Shown here: positions 39,338-53,500 of the stretch, one piece after another
How positions within the stretch are numbered: position 1 is the stretch's first letter
How the letters are laid out: each line of letters begins with the position of its first letter
NCBI GenBank assembly: GCA_009869945.1
Contig: WIXG01000015.1
Location: forward strand, 248,001 to 312,000
DNA: 64,000 nucleotides
Direction: 5' to 3'
DNA from: Mesaphorura yosii
Lineage: Eukaryota; Arthropoda; Collembola; Poduromorpha; Tullbergiidae
Translations under genes and position numbers: made by a program
The notes under the pieces: generated by a model
Told to the model about the DNA's origin: nothing
Database searches by the model: none
What the model saw: only the letters and a program-made list of their open reading frames with translations

Positions 39338-40123
39338 GCTAATTGGTAGGTTCAAAATAACGTTCGTTTTGTGGTTCTTGTTAAGCGTAGTGAGATCACA
39401 TTCTTTTACATTCAATGCATTTGCCGTTACCGATTTCAAAGATGTAAACTTGCCGTTGTAATTGTATTTGCAATACTGCTTGTTTCGCTTGGACCAGACT
39501 ACTTTTCAATATTCCGTGTGTTAGATTATTAATTAGACGAGATTTAATTATTAATCGTGAAACCAAAAGCAATAGACTGTCCGAGCATGACAGAATTGAG
39601 AAATGTAACCGATATTCGTATAAAAATATATCAACCGCTAATTTTAACCGAGCTATGACAGGCAGCTAAGGCAATTTTATGCAACAAACTATGACATGAA
39701 AGCTTTCAAAAATCAGGCTAAGATAGCTCAATTACACATACAAATCATTGACTGAATCATTGCAGAGCTTCTCTCTTGAATATTATTGTGAGTTTTTCTT
39801 GTAAGTTGTAACACGTGTTTTAGGTTAACATTTCAGCAAGTGTTTCATTGTCCAATTTTAACGAGGAACTAAGCTTTATTTTATACAAATGCAAAAAATA
39901 CGAATACAAGAAGAGCTCTCATTCAAGTACGAAAACTAGACGCGGCTGTCTACATTTGTACGGTTATGGCTTACATTTGTTAACTTGATGATTTGAATTG
40001 CTTTTGTACCTTTGTTAAGCCAGCGCATGGCGTACTCGTCGCGTCACCTCAATGCGGTATTTATTGTGTAAATGCAACGACTCCAGAATTTTATAGGTTT
40101 GTTTGTCGTGTGTGGTGAAGTGG

Positions 40124-40129
40124 AATAAA
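40124..40129 (+). terminator. Polyadenylation signal AATAAA for Dishevelled
   Basis: AATAAA lies about 790 bp after the stop codon. It is the clearest + strand signal before the convergent ATP13A gene. Earlier weaker variants cannot be excluded. Confidence 0.4.
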
Positions 40130-40854
40130 ATTGTTTCCGAACTAGCATCAATTTGCAAACTGTGATATTAATTATTTAAATAGGAAGGTTCTAGAAACTG
40201 GCGCACGATGCCGAAAGGCTTCGTGACAGCCTGACAGCATCTCTATTCTTGTGATGATGACTAACGTCTGAATGCAAACGGCCAGAAACTGACAAGTCGC
40301 AATACACCATGGAATGACTCACAAACTAACCAAGAGCAATCCAACCCGAAAACACTGCGCAGGTATAAATCACATTTAAAATGTTTATTCAGTAAATAAT
40401 AAAATGACAGTGTCCATACAAAGGTAACTGCCAACAGCACTATAAGACAAGAACATCGATCAACAATCTGGATCATTTCTCAAGTTATTACTCATATCCT
40501 ACACAATAATTAAAATCTTATCTTGTGACACTCTCCATCTCGATGCAAAGGAAGTTGCATAGGAACTCCACCAAAACCAGCTCAGTTTCGGCTCGTAATT
40601 AGAGCAGGCACCATTCCACAGCACGCATTTCTATATTCTTAAATTAAGTCTACTGTTATATTTTTAGCACAGCTATGTGTGAAGTATTCAGAAAAAGTAA
40701 GACAGCGAAGCGAGCGAGTGGGCAATGCTTGACGCTTGACCCTGTTGCCTGATGCTGCTTCAGCTCCTGCTTAGTTTTCAGTATGAATATATGAAATGTA
40801 CAAAATTAGGTTCTGCTTTGATTGTGTTTTGTTCTGTATACCATAAATCCCTGT

Positions 40855-40860
40855 TTTATT
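40855..40860 (-). terminator. Polyadenylation signal AATAAA for the ATP13A gene
   Basis: AATAAA on the - strand lies about 690 bp past the stop codon. It would leave about 0.7 kb between the convergent Dishevelled and ATP13A transcript ends. Confidence 0.4.
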
Positions 40861-41164
40861 AAGCAGTGAATACTTTTAGTATATTGAAGTGGAAGAATTG
40901 TAGTGTGCCCTAGTCGCTGTTCACCAAAGATTTAAACTATGAACAGGTGGACATGCTTTCATTCTCATTCTCAGGAATCATCAGCTGGATCGAATAATTG
41001 GTACAGCATCGAACCGAACCTGAAAATCTAAAATAGCAAATAGTAATTACGTGGCATTTAAGATACATCCTCATCTTCGTCTTAATTTCTTATTCTAAAA
41101 GTACACAAAGTAAGTAGTATTGTCAAGCGAAATAAGAAGCTATTTTAGGTTCTCATAAAGGCTG

Positions 41165-41423
41165 GTATTCAGTCAATGCGAAACAGTGTTTTATGTGCGA
41201 AATGAACCCATGCGAAAGCTTCACCGTACATTTCGCTTTGGTTGTACACACTTAAAATATTTCACACAGCGGAAAACGACTTCTTTCTGTGGCAGATGCG
41301 CGAAATGCAAGCATCTTCGAAATTTTCGCGCCGCCATTTTCGTTTCGCAACCATTTTCACGTTCGCTGTGTAGTTCGTTTTTCACGAGCATTTCGCAACA
41401 CTTGTTTCACAATCACTGAATAC
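41165..41423. repeat. 259-bp foldback (MITE-like) element
   Basis: The left end begins GTATTCAGTCAATGCGAAAC, and the right end, read on the other strand, begins GTATTCAGTGATTGTGAAAC. The first eight bases are identical and about 27 bp align with few mismatches. GCGAAA/TTTCGC hexamers recur throughout the inside in both orientations (for example GCGAAATG near each end). There is no coding capacity and no clear target-site duplication. The size and terminal symmetry suggest a non-autonomous DNA transposon. It lies in the 3' UTR region of the ATP13A gene. Confidence 0.55.
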
Positions 41424-41548
41424 TTAGCTTAAGAGTTGAAAACCTGCAAACATGTTAATAATTTCAATAATCCAAATAGTTGGTCTCGATGAACGAGTAC
41501 GCGAGTTTGGAGGTGAAGATGCGCTACCGCTACGATCCTGAACCCTAG

Positions 41549-44500
41549 TCAGGGTTTTGGCGCATTCATTTGCTGGTCGCTGCCGCTGCTGTTTTCGAGA
41601 GTTGCTGGAAGAATAACCAAGTCATCTTCCAGGCGATGGCGGGAGCGCTGGCGTTGATACTGGTCGTTTTTAATCCTCAACAGAGAATGATAGTTGAGAT
41701 TTGGAGATGCCGGCAACGGAGGAGAAATTACGGATGGAATGCTTGATGATCGTTGATGGCCTGTGCCAGAATTTACCAACTCAGCGTCCAAAGACAATGA
41801 AGAGTTGGTGAGATTGTTGTAGTTGTTGTCTGGAAGCATTTTCTTATTCGATTTCCCGTAGAATTTGTCGTGCCGCTCAGGTGTTTCGTTCAAGTGCGAA
41901 ATCGATGCCAATGGAGTAGAGCCGATTGAAGGAGTGGGCGAGTAGGACATAACAGGAGGCCAATCAATTTTTCGACTCAGCTCATAGTTGATTTGGGTAT
42001 ATAATCGCTTGTTGTCCACTTTTGGCGACTTGGACGAGGAACATCTTCGGAAGAAATTGCATTTGAAGTTGGGGAGCTTCTTAGCCAGCAAGTAGTTGAT
42101 GATACCATACTCGATGATGATGGCAACAGCCAAGTTGCACGCTGCGAATCCAACAAGTGAGAACCGGTAGGAAAGGTCATCCGGAACAACCAGTTCGAAG
42201 AAGTGCACGACTGGGTATACCGGCCACAGCACGATGAACAACGTTATCAGCGTCATCACGATGAAGGAGCCCAGTAGACATTTATTTGTCCAGAATGCCT
42301 TGCGATACGGCTTGCCTTGCTGATACACCACGGCCATGATGATGTATTGAAATGCCGTTACCGAAAACAGCGTGTAGTTCTCGTAACATCCCAACCTTTC
42401 TTCTTTCTCGTCCGGGACGTATGGCGTAAACCAAGACTGTTGCTTGACATAAGTGAAAGCCAATGCTTGGGTCGCAACGATGGAAGCCATGTGGAGGATA
42501 ATGGACGCGATCGGTGGAACAGAAACCAAGCTGGCCGAAGGTGTCTGCTTTACGAGTGGTCCAGGATGCGGCTCAACGTAGCCAAAGATGAGAGCAAAGA
42601 GGGAGATGAGACCCAGATCAATATAGAGAAATTGCTTGTCAGTCAGGTTTGATGAGATTGTGTAGAGAATGATGACGGTGACGAATTGTGTTAGTGAATA
42701 CGTCGCCATGTACTTGAAAATGCCAAATGACGTGACAAGGGCTGCGCGTCCTTCTCGAATCAGGTGCGGAACACATGTGATGTTTGGGTCCTTGGAGGTG
42801 AATGGTGCTGCAACGCTCGATTCTGTATCTGACAAGCTGATTCCAGCGTGAGCAGCCTTCAGAGCGCCGCAGTCATTGCTGCCATCGCCACACATTCCTA
42901 ATTAAAGAAAAAGAATAAAATTAATGAACGCCCGACTCAAGAACTGAAAAGTCACGCTCATGTTGTACGCACCAACAAAGTATCCGAGTCCCTGCAAGAG
43001 TTCGACGAGCTGCTGCTTCTGTTCCGGGCTCATCCTTGCAAACACCGTCCCACGAACCAAGATTCTTGGGAGCAATTCCGGGTAATATGTCTTTATGATA
43101 TGGAAAACAGTTCCAGTGATTGTAAAGTGATAGCGGTGTGAGGGCGCCTCGAGTTGGTTTAAGATATTGTTATTGTTCATGATTAATGTCTTGTCCAGAA
43201 CAGACCCATTCGGTGTCAATGAATTGTCTTCTGAAGTCGCGCCATCGCTCAGTGCAGGGCTCTGTGAATAGGCAGCGATACGCTAGAACCCGAACTACGA
43301 GAAAGCAGAAAGATGATGTTATAAATGATCGACTGAAAACGTACCACTTTATTTGCGTAGTAATAACGGAGAGTAGGAATTCCAGCCTTTGATTGAATTT
43401 CAGCATCCACGACGATAACTTTGTCGGACTCAGCCAGCATTCCGCATTCGCCAGCCACGCTTATGGCCGTAAGCATGTTATCTCCTGCGAAATTAGAACA
43501 GAACGGAGGCGTTGTAAACAATGTGCTCGTATTCATTCATTCGGAAAAGGAACCGCGGAATAATGGAATAATTTAAAAGACAAGAGCTCAGAAAGTTTTA
43601 GCACCAGAACCAACCGAACAGCATCTAGCACAATGGAAATATCCAGTGTGATCGTGATTCGTGGGCGACGTCATTCTAATCTCATAATACGGTCCATTAT
43701 GCAATCGTTGGATTAAAGAACTGCGTATAATTTCGTTCCAACGTCGAAGCATAAAAGAAGGAGAAATTGCAAATCAGCTTTCTCTCATTCAATGCTTTCC
43801 TTGTATCCTTTCTCAATTTTGCGACACTGGTTTGTGTTTACCGTTACGCTTTCTGCCTTCGACATCAGAAAGGTCCGACGTGCAACTTCTCAGAATTCTC
43901 AGAATTTAACCATGAATTCTTTCATTTTGTTATTTTAACTCGAAACTAACGGCCTACGCTGAAAGAATTCCATCTTCGAGGAATTCAATTCGAGTAAACA
44001 AACCGGCAGAATGGCAACCATAATAAAATGTCCATGAGATTGCGAATTCCACGCGCACTTACCGGTGACCATGATTGTCCGAATAGCTGCTTTCTTCAGA
44101 ATTTTCATTACACCAGTGGTTTCGGGCTTGAGACGATTCTCCAGTACGATGAGACCCAAAAAGGTGAGATCTACCTCAACTTCTTCACGCACTACTCTCT
44201 GAATCTGTGAACCAAAAGTAAACAGCTAAAATTATTCTGCAGGTACAACTTGCAGACATGAAGCAATGTCCGGAGAAGTAAATTGAACTCTGGATTAATT
44301 TTCTTTCATGATAATATGCGAAGGAGTAAAGATAAGCTCAAGGTGTTGAGACTACTAAACTAAAAATAACTCCAGTGCACTGTTTCACCAGCTAAGCACG
44401 CTACTCTGTGCTAATTTATTAACGGGAAGAGATTCCCACTCATTTCAAATGCCCTTTAATTACTGCATACACTTCTACACTTTGTGCTCTCGCAGTAATA

Positions 44501-47500
44501 AAATCTAAAATTAGTAACGCGCGAAGTAGGGCGTTAATTATTGCTTGTACTATATATATAAGTAGCGTCTCTTCTCTTCTAATCTTGCAATTATAAAATT
44601 ATTAATTGAATATCACACTATTATTAGCATCTTTCTTCAAACAATTGCGAGACATGTAAAAATGATCAAAAGCAAATCCGTAGTTTTAATTATACCTTTG
44701 TATACTTGGAATTCCGAAGGACCTTGTGAGCCAGAGCAATCACACGGTAGCCTTGTTGAGTGTACGTTTGAAGAGCCGCCTCGAAGTTTGCTGGAACTGG
44801 AAGGCAATAAGACGAATAAGATACAATCAATCGTTAGAATAATGGCTTGAATTGTTGAATCAATAAATTAATTTCGCATTGAGTTAGCAAGTCGAATCGA
44901 AGGTCAAATACAAACAACGTTTGCAGATTGTTTATTGTGACTTCTGCGAATTTCAGCCCGCGCTGTGCTTTGATATTTGTAGAACCAATTTACTTGCGTA
45001 ATCAATATCCTTTCACTAAAGCGCAACTTGCAGAAACGAATGCGAATATTTATTATTCACCTGACTCTGGCGTCGCTAATGATTTGATCATTTCAGGCGA
45101 GCCTTTGCAGTACAGTTCGAAGTCCTCAGCGCCCAACCTTCGCGTGATGACCGAACTGCGCTGGAGTGAAGAAGAGAACGGAAAATGACGCACGATTCCA
45201 ATTTCCAAGTCGGGGGTTCCATCCTGCAAAAATAAAATGCGACGTAGACGTACGAAATATGCCAGCATTTCAAAACCTGTCATGCCATTATGATGGGCAG
45301 GCATTCCGGCATTTCATATGCTAATGCGGTCTCGCTCGAGGTCTCAAACTCCCAGACCTTGAAATGGAATTGGGAACGCGGAGGGTGATGGGAAAATTAC
45401 GATAAAAGACTTTCTCCAGCCTGTAATGTAATCACCGCAGCTTAAATCCTCAAGCGTAGTAATCTCATAGTCAAACGATAATGAGATTCACATTTTCCCA
45501 TGCCATAACGCAAAAAAGCTAATAAAGGGTCTAGAAAATCGATGCTCGGCTCAAACACGAGAACGAAAGTACTTAATTTCAGAATCAAGGGCAAGACACA
45601 ATTCTGACAAGACGGTGCCATTGGGCCATAAAAGAGATTGAAAATTATGCACTCCGGCCCTCATGAACTAGACACGATAGATACGACGGTACATTACATG
45701 CACATGTGTAACAGTAATGTATGTCATTCATTTGACGTCAAAGGTGTCAGTTTCTTAATACGAAAGGGTTGAATTGCTTGGTTATTGGCACATTAATCTA
45801 TCGTGCTTTCCAATTATACGCGGTTACGCTTCAAATACAACGTCGCATTCGCGTCGTGGTGGCAATCAAAATGTAATATGGAACTGTGTGAGAAAATGCT
45901 ACAAACCGAAATGGCGAAATGCGAAGTGAGACGATAACTCTAACGAGGAGACGTCGTTTTCTTATTTATGAGCCTACGTGCATGATTCACATTCATATCA
46001 TGAGCGTAATTCGTAAAACACTAAATAAATACGGTGTGACTATTTTGAACCTGACGTGCCATGCTAGCTACTTCACTTGCCATGTACTCTTTCAACTGGA
46101 TATATGAAACTCCAACGAAAACCACTTGCGTATGATAATAAAATGTGATTGTGGGGTTAAAAATAACCGCGCCCGTGCCCGTCTGTATTATGTCCATCAA
46201 TGTTAAAAATAGGTCAAATTGAGACATGTACGAAATGTTTTCAAGTTCGTGGAAACTCAAATCACGATTCGTATATCGCCTCCAAGTGCAAGCGAAATGA
46301 AAGCGTCCACACCCACATCACGTTAATGGGAGTTCATGGGCGTTTTCATGCTGAGTCGAGCTCCCATTCGTGCTCTTCAATGAGTGTGTTCTTTAGTGAA
46401 CGCGTCTTGCTTACCTCGCTGCTTGGTCGGACAACTGCGGGCACCAGCATGTCGAACTTGCTTGTGTCCTCATCTCCAGGCTCCTCAAGAATCCAGCCGG
46501 TCCATTCGAATACCTACGCAATAAGAACATAGAACAGACATGAGCGATGAGAGAAAGTCGCGTGGTCGTGTCGTGACTTAAATTCACAACACGAATCTAA
46601 TTGCCTTATCCATCACAATCACAATGCTGTAATAGTCGTCCATTATTGCAGTGCACAATGACGGGCGGCAAGCCAATTAATCAATTGGATTCTAAGTGTA
46701 ATTATTGCTTGAGCCCTCTTTTCATGAATGTGTCGTCTTGTCGCGACTTTACTGTGGAAATTGAACTTCCTTGACCTCTCTTACATCGTAGGCATTAGGA
46801 GCTTAAAGCCGAGGCTTACCTTAAGCTCGAGAGGCTCCCCGACGAGTTTCCCATCAATTCTGGTCAACGTATGACAGCACGCCATCCCAATAAGCAATTC
46901 GCCATGTGACAAATGAGCGACATCGTGAACAGGCATTTCGAATCCGTTTTTCAACTTTGTTGTGTCCCCGTCTCGGTCTCCGGCTTCTTTCTCGTTTTCA
47001 TTGTCATTTACATTCATGGAGGCCTGCGTATTGGTCGGAACGGCTCCCCAGAAATCAAGTCCACCTTCTGTGAGAGTTCCAGTCTGCGAGATAACAAAAT
47101 AAAAGGATGCAATGAAATTCAGTGACCCAAAAATGACGAAAGGCGAGGGACAGGATTGCGAGTGAGAGTAAATATTGCATCAGTAGAAATTCTCTCGTTT
47201 CTATTCAGCGCTTTACTTAAAAGAAGCTGTATCGCATAATAAGATTTGAGTGGAAGAATTGAGTAAACATATCCATTTTATTGAGCTTTCTCTCAGGATT
47301 CCTAGCAATATAAACCCGCCAACCAATCCCGCGAATGAAAACAAATTCTCCACAGGCAATTGATCAAAGCTAATTCAAAAATTCGTGAACTCATTAAAAA
47401 AGTTATTACTCAAGCGCAAATTCCAGTAACGCAGATCGTCTTCGTCGGATGAATGAGTAAATTCCTATCACACTTTTATTGTTCGCAAATTCAACTAATT

Positions 47501-50500
47501 TTGGAAAAAGAATTTGATGACAGGGACACAAATGTTTGCCCAATAGCAAATCTAATTTCGCTGATACCAGCATTCCGCATTTGATGGATGTCGCAAATTC
47601 ATTCATTGCGATAAAAGAATTTTAGAAGGACGAATTCTTTGCATTCTCATCAATTCAAGGGGAACTAAAGATTCCCACGATGGGATGCTTATCCTGCAAT
47701 AAAATGCGAAACGCATTACGCGGCAAAAATGTGCCTTCTTACATGGAATTCCTTTTAGGAAGCGGAAAGTGCGAATTTGACTCTTTAGAAGCATACATGA
47801 AAATATTCGCCTTCTAACCACTCGCAAAAATTGCCCCATGCAAAGACATGCAGTAAATTCTCTTGCTGTCTGTCTTCCACCAACGTAAGCCGGGATTTGA
47901 CAACGACGTGACCGATGTGGTATTTCAGTCTTGTAACCGCACACTGTGCTAAGCCTCCCACTGGACTTGAAATTAGTTTTCTGTTCTCGGCTTACGTACT
48001 TGTCACATGTCGATGGCAGTGACAGCGACTGCAGTCTGGTCGATAAATTGTATTATCCTCAATTTTTTCGTCTTCTGTAATCCCAGCCTACCGATTTATT
48101 TTTCGAAATTATGGTCTTCGGCAGGAAAACACAAGCCGGGCGGGCTGACGGCCAGCAAGTAAATCCAATGTGCGTCTAACCTTGGTTTCAAATTCCAGGC
48201 CAACGTCCTGGTCCTGAACGAGCAGACAGACGTTAGGCGTTAAGGCGCTAAGGCGTGTGAGAGGAAAATGTGAAGGGAAATGTAATCAAGAAAAGTAATT
48301 GGGTAAACATGACAAAAAACGCTTGAAACTTTTAAATCAAGTTTATATTTCCGTCGGGTACAGACAGAAAGCAAGGCAGTAGGCATTTGTAGTGTCTCTA
48401 CGCGAAAGTTAATGTCGACGACATAAAATTGAAAGTACCTGCGCTTTATGCACTTTACAACGAATTCCTGCGCGACGGCTAACGACTAGACATTAAAAGA
48501 GTCTCTACGACCCATAAAACTCAAACATGTAAGACAAAACTGGTACCTGCAGACGTGTTCACAAGCGAAAAAGGTGTAAACGATTTCATAGCAGGAAATT
48601 AACGGCTCTCACTTACAACTTTTCCTAATACTTTTGCTGCAGCATGCTGATATAAAATTCACACTGCATTGGCACGTTAATCCACACGGACTATTCTAAT
48701 GCGAAGCGTAGTTTTAATGTCAAATACATGTACTAAACACAAACACAAAGCGAATCCGGCAGATAACATAGCAGACTAGCAGACAATGGAATAATTCTAT
48801 TCAATGCTTTCATCTGGTGGCTTCTTTTTCGCAACGTCGTATTTCAAGTTCAGTGAACTCATTTCTTTCACGTCTGGAGTAGTCTGGTTATGACAGCCCA
48901 GGCAAAATGGAAATGTGCAAAAATATGTCGCAATATTACAACTTTGTCCAATATTCAACAATTCCGTTTTGTTTCACTTTCTCCTTCTCTTTTTGTACTT
49001 TCTTCAGTAGGAACCTAGTTCCACGATCACTTTGACTTTATTGTAGGGCAATAAAACTTGATGGATCCTCAGATAAAAGAAAAGTGTCAGTAAATTTAAT
49101 TAAGTCGAGCCGAAACTTTGTGTAGCTCTGTTTTGAGAAGCCCATTAGCCACAAGGCAGCCAGTCAACAATAAGAAAGTTTCTCTGGCAAAGGAAATGGC
49201 GAATTGAAAATCAACACTTCAAGCAGTTGCGAATTCCGATTCGAATCGGTCGTAACCTGATCATAGTTGCAAATTTTTAACATCTGCTGATATCAACAAC
49301 ACAAAAACGAATTGACTACGAGTCATAACTACAGACAACCGTTGCGAACTCAAGAGTACCTACTATAAAACGAAATTATTGCGATTTGCGATCCGGCTTG
49401 CGAATTATTCGATTGAGCGGACATTTCGCATTTCAGCAGTGCTGGTAGAATTATACGAAAGAAAAGTTTAGAGTTTAATGGTATTTACTATTTTTAGTGT
49501 GCTTTCACTGCAAATTCTCATTCATCCGTAAACAAGCACACGGGAACAGAGCGCCGGTGCTGAAGACGATAGTAATGCAATGCAGAAAGTGGCTGGGAAC
49601 TGTAACGACGCATCACATCGCATTCCGAGTAGATAAAATCCAATTTCGATGACGCCAATCCGGGTTGCCGTTCGTCTGTCTTATCTTGGTGCCGGTGTCT
49701 TTGCTCTTTCCGCTCTTTACAGAGGCCCGCAAGGCATGCCGTGTAGCATTATCGCAATAAGAAAGCGTGTCTGGTATGTTTACGCCACGGCATGAAAATC
49801 AATACAGTAGCATCATAAGGCTCTTACATTGCCAGGTATTTTACTCTCAGTCAGTAAGAAGAGAAAGTCACGCGCGCGGACTCAATAATAACGATTTAAT
49901 ACTCAACTGCCTCTTTATTTCTCTCAGCTGTGGCTGCGGCTACGGTGTAGATCCATCTCTTTAGTAAGCTATTAGCATTAACCTCCAATTTATCCCAAGC
50001 CAACTCCAAAGACCATTAATTCCAATCCATATTCAGAGAAAGTTACGCTAGTAACAAAATCTGCTTATAAGGGAGCAAAAAATGAGTGTGCCATCTGGCA
50101 GATTTGAGATTTTGGAGTTTAGTGCGGTTTGGGTACGAATAGAAAGAATCTGCGTGTATTCTACGGAAAATTGCTAAACCCATGGTGCGTGTGCTGCTGC
50201 ATAAGTTAAGTTGCCAGGCCAGACACCAAAAGGTCTCGACTCAAACGCATTAAGACACTCCAGGAATCGTGACGCGCGTGCCTGCGGTCGGCCATGTTCT
50301 CAAAAATGTAAAACACAATGATTTCCCGGAGATTAGAATCTCTTTCCCCACTTACCGCCGATGCTTTCATTTTTACTCTTCATTGTTCGAACGGGGAAAG
50401 TAAGACGCAGTAAGAGATATGCATAGCCACGATGCGAGTGCGACGGAGCTCAGAACCAGGACCAGGCGACTACAAAATGGAAATGAGAAGCTTAAACGTA

Positions 50501-53500
50501 GGTACTGTCAACATTCACATTCAACATCCACGTCCTGCTTTCATCGTGCTCAGTGCTCTGCTCAACGAAATGGTCACGTCGTCGTGCGTCTTCCCGGACT
50601 ATTAATCTTGTTCGCCGTGGAGACCTTGAGAAAGAGTTCCCAGAACCATGCTCGCTGTGCACCTGTCCGTGTCCATGGCCATGGAATCTGATACCGGGAA
50701 GCCCCTGTGCGCCACCGTGCTCGCAAAGCCCAAATCCCACCGGCATGGCAGGTAACCGTGACAAAAGAATTTTCAAGGCTCAGCAACCGGAACATCTCAT
50801 TTTACTTTGTGCTCTTTCATATTTACACAATTGCGTTCTGGAGAACCGCAAATTAGTTCTTACTCTTTCCACTTATGATACCGGGAAAATAAGCAGAAGC
50901 CCTTCACAGCGCAGGGGCCGGAACCAATCCCACCAGCCTTGCAAGGCTGCAGTGAAAGTAGCACATTCCATTTCCACCGTAATTGAATATTATTAACTTG
51001 TGTCAACATTAATTTTGGACTTGAATTGGCTTCTCTGGCGTGGCTTGTGGTACCGACTACGAGTAGTTAATGAACGCATTCATCAAGCAGCAGCAGGACA
51101 GCAGAGCATAAGAAAGTGTGTCAAATTACAAGCACAACACGCAGGATTGCTTTTGCCTTTATACACGTGTGGCGTGTTACTATTTGCCAAAATCAAACAT
51201 AATTTCTAACTTTCTGAAAATAATTATGTAATTTTTCCCCGACTTTGGCATCGGCTGTCGATGTGAAAGATTTCCAATATGGTATAAGGTGTTATTATTC
51301 CGGGTGAAAGCCTTTGCCTTTTTGCAGAGTGAAAGAAGGCTGCTAATGCGCAGTTACAGGAGTTATTGACTACGCGAGCGCCCTTTACATATGCTGCACA
51401 GCAGCGGTGGGCTGGCTGCAGAGTATCAGTAATGACGAAGAAAGAAGAAGAAAGACACTTCAGATCAATTCAATTAAAACTTTTCCTTTCTACTTCTCCT
51501 ATTCAGTGCCGCGCGTCTTCGTGCGAAACTTTGTTTACGGCTGATGTTTGCACTCTATTCTTTCTTTCTTTGCCTTCGAAAAAGCCATTGCCTTGCTTTG
51601 CCTTCTTGAAACATTGTAGTAAATATATCAAGTTGGAGTAATAAAGAAATTCGCGAAATCACCATTTCCTATACGTATAATGTAGCCGCTCCTGGCTGAC
51701 TTTATGCGTTCATCTTTCCACGTGCCGTGCCGTGCCACGCTGTAATGTTACATAATTGTAACATGCTATGAAAATCAATTTAACGCAAAAAGTCAAAAAC
51801 TATGTCGTGCACCCACGTTTTAGCATGTTATATATGCAATTTGCAATAACAATCGAATTGTTCCATCCGCATTTCATTTTCTCAGTCAGAAAGTATCAAA
51901 ATATTTGAGATTTGGAGATTGAGTAAGACTCATTTAAACAAGAAAAGTTTCAAGCTATTTCAGTTTAGGAAATATTTCAAACAAAGCCAAGAAGTAGCTT
52001 CCGGTTCGGATGTAGTTTACAGTTAGACGGAATAAAATCATCGACTCACCTTGTCAAAGCAGACACAATCGATTGACCCGGCCACATTGATGGCTCTTGG
52101 GCTGATGCAGTAAATGCCGCGTTGCTTCTCAAGTCGTCTCTGGGCATGGTACCTTCCGACTGTCATCGCGGCTGGTAGCGCAGGTGGGACAACGATTGTA
52201 ATCAAATCCAGGGAGTCCACGATTATGTCTCGCAGTGATTTTCCCTGAGAAACCTGTGAATTCGTATTCTTATCAATCCAGGTGCCATTCATGACGCCAC
52301 AGCTAAAATGGGATGTAAACCGTGTAAAATCAATGAATTTACCTTCGTGAAGATGCTGTTGATGAACCCAATTCCAGCCAACAGCGCGAGAACTGCCACA
52401 AACTTGTACGAGTCGCGTTCGAATTTGTAATCAACCGGTGGTGGGTACATGATCGATCGCACAAGGTTGCCCTTGGCTGTAAGAAATCCTAAAAAAGTAA
52501 AATGCAGGATTAGACATTCGAATCGACCAGATGCAAATATAATGAAATGAGAAGTATGGTCGACTCATCGGCTCATCCGCCGAAATCATGGAAAGAGCCG
52601 AAAAGCGAAAGGAAATCCTTCAACGTCTTAGTCTTATATTTGCAACGTCCTATATCCATTAACTATTAGCAGTGAAAGTTATTTTTGGAAAATAAATCAA
52701 ATTTCATTTCTTCTATATTATGACAAAAGCCGAACTTAATGATAGCTCATGGATTCTTATGCAAGTAAGCAAGTATTATGCATCATTGCATCAAGTGTCA
52801 CCGTCACGTTTGCCACGCATGAACAGCACGTTTTAGTTCGCCATTTTATTAGCCATTCATCGGCCATGGAACATCACAGCACGCAAAGACGCAAATCGCG
52901 AAAGAATGTCAAATTAAGAAAAATGAACCGTTTTCGCAATGCATGAAATGTTGCTGATGAAATTGAAACGCAGAACCCATCTTCAAGAATTTGCAGACTA
53001 GCGAAAGCGTGCAGTGGAAATTCTATTACGAACATTCGCATGAATGAAAAATGAGTTGAGCAAAGTACGAGCTCGAAATTTATTTGGAAGAAAGTGAGAA
53101 GCATCAGTCACCAGCGTCTCGCATCAATAATACACAGAAATCACTTGCACGCAAGTCTGGAGACTGGATTTGGAAAGTTTCAATCCTGCACGTAAGTAGA
53201 TTGAGTGTAAGAGTAATTTTTCATTTGTCCAGTGCAAATTGGGCCGTCAAGACAACAATTCAAGGGATTCATTGTCTGCTTTTTCCTTTGTGCTATGATT
53301 TGTAATTTTCTTTTTCGTCTAGCCCTAGACAAGATAGACCCTTACCAGAGCGCAGAACCACAGCGTGCACTTTCTCGTGCCCATAGAATCTTGTTTGCAT
53401 AACCTCCGTACCACTGAAGAGCGTGTGACGAGCATGTTCCTTGCTGTTGTAGAGGATATCAAGCCGATTCGGCAACGGCGTTTTTGTAACGGGAACGCTT

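Noticed and set aside
44551..44560. A short TA run as a microsatellite or TATA box
   Set aside because: It is only five TA units, inside an ATP13A intron, with no start-site context.
50419..50996. Overlapping open frames on both strands inside the 5-kb ATP13A intron, suggestive of a nested gene
   Set aside because: The frames are short, low in complexity (His/Gly- and Pro/Cys-rich), carry no recognised motif, and show no consistent splice model.
52343..52476. A shorter ATP13A exon starting at the acceptor next to GCCAAGG
   Set aside because: Using it deletes the conserved GF-x-T of the RSGFLTAKG motif. The acceptor 12 bp earlier restores the motif in frame.
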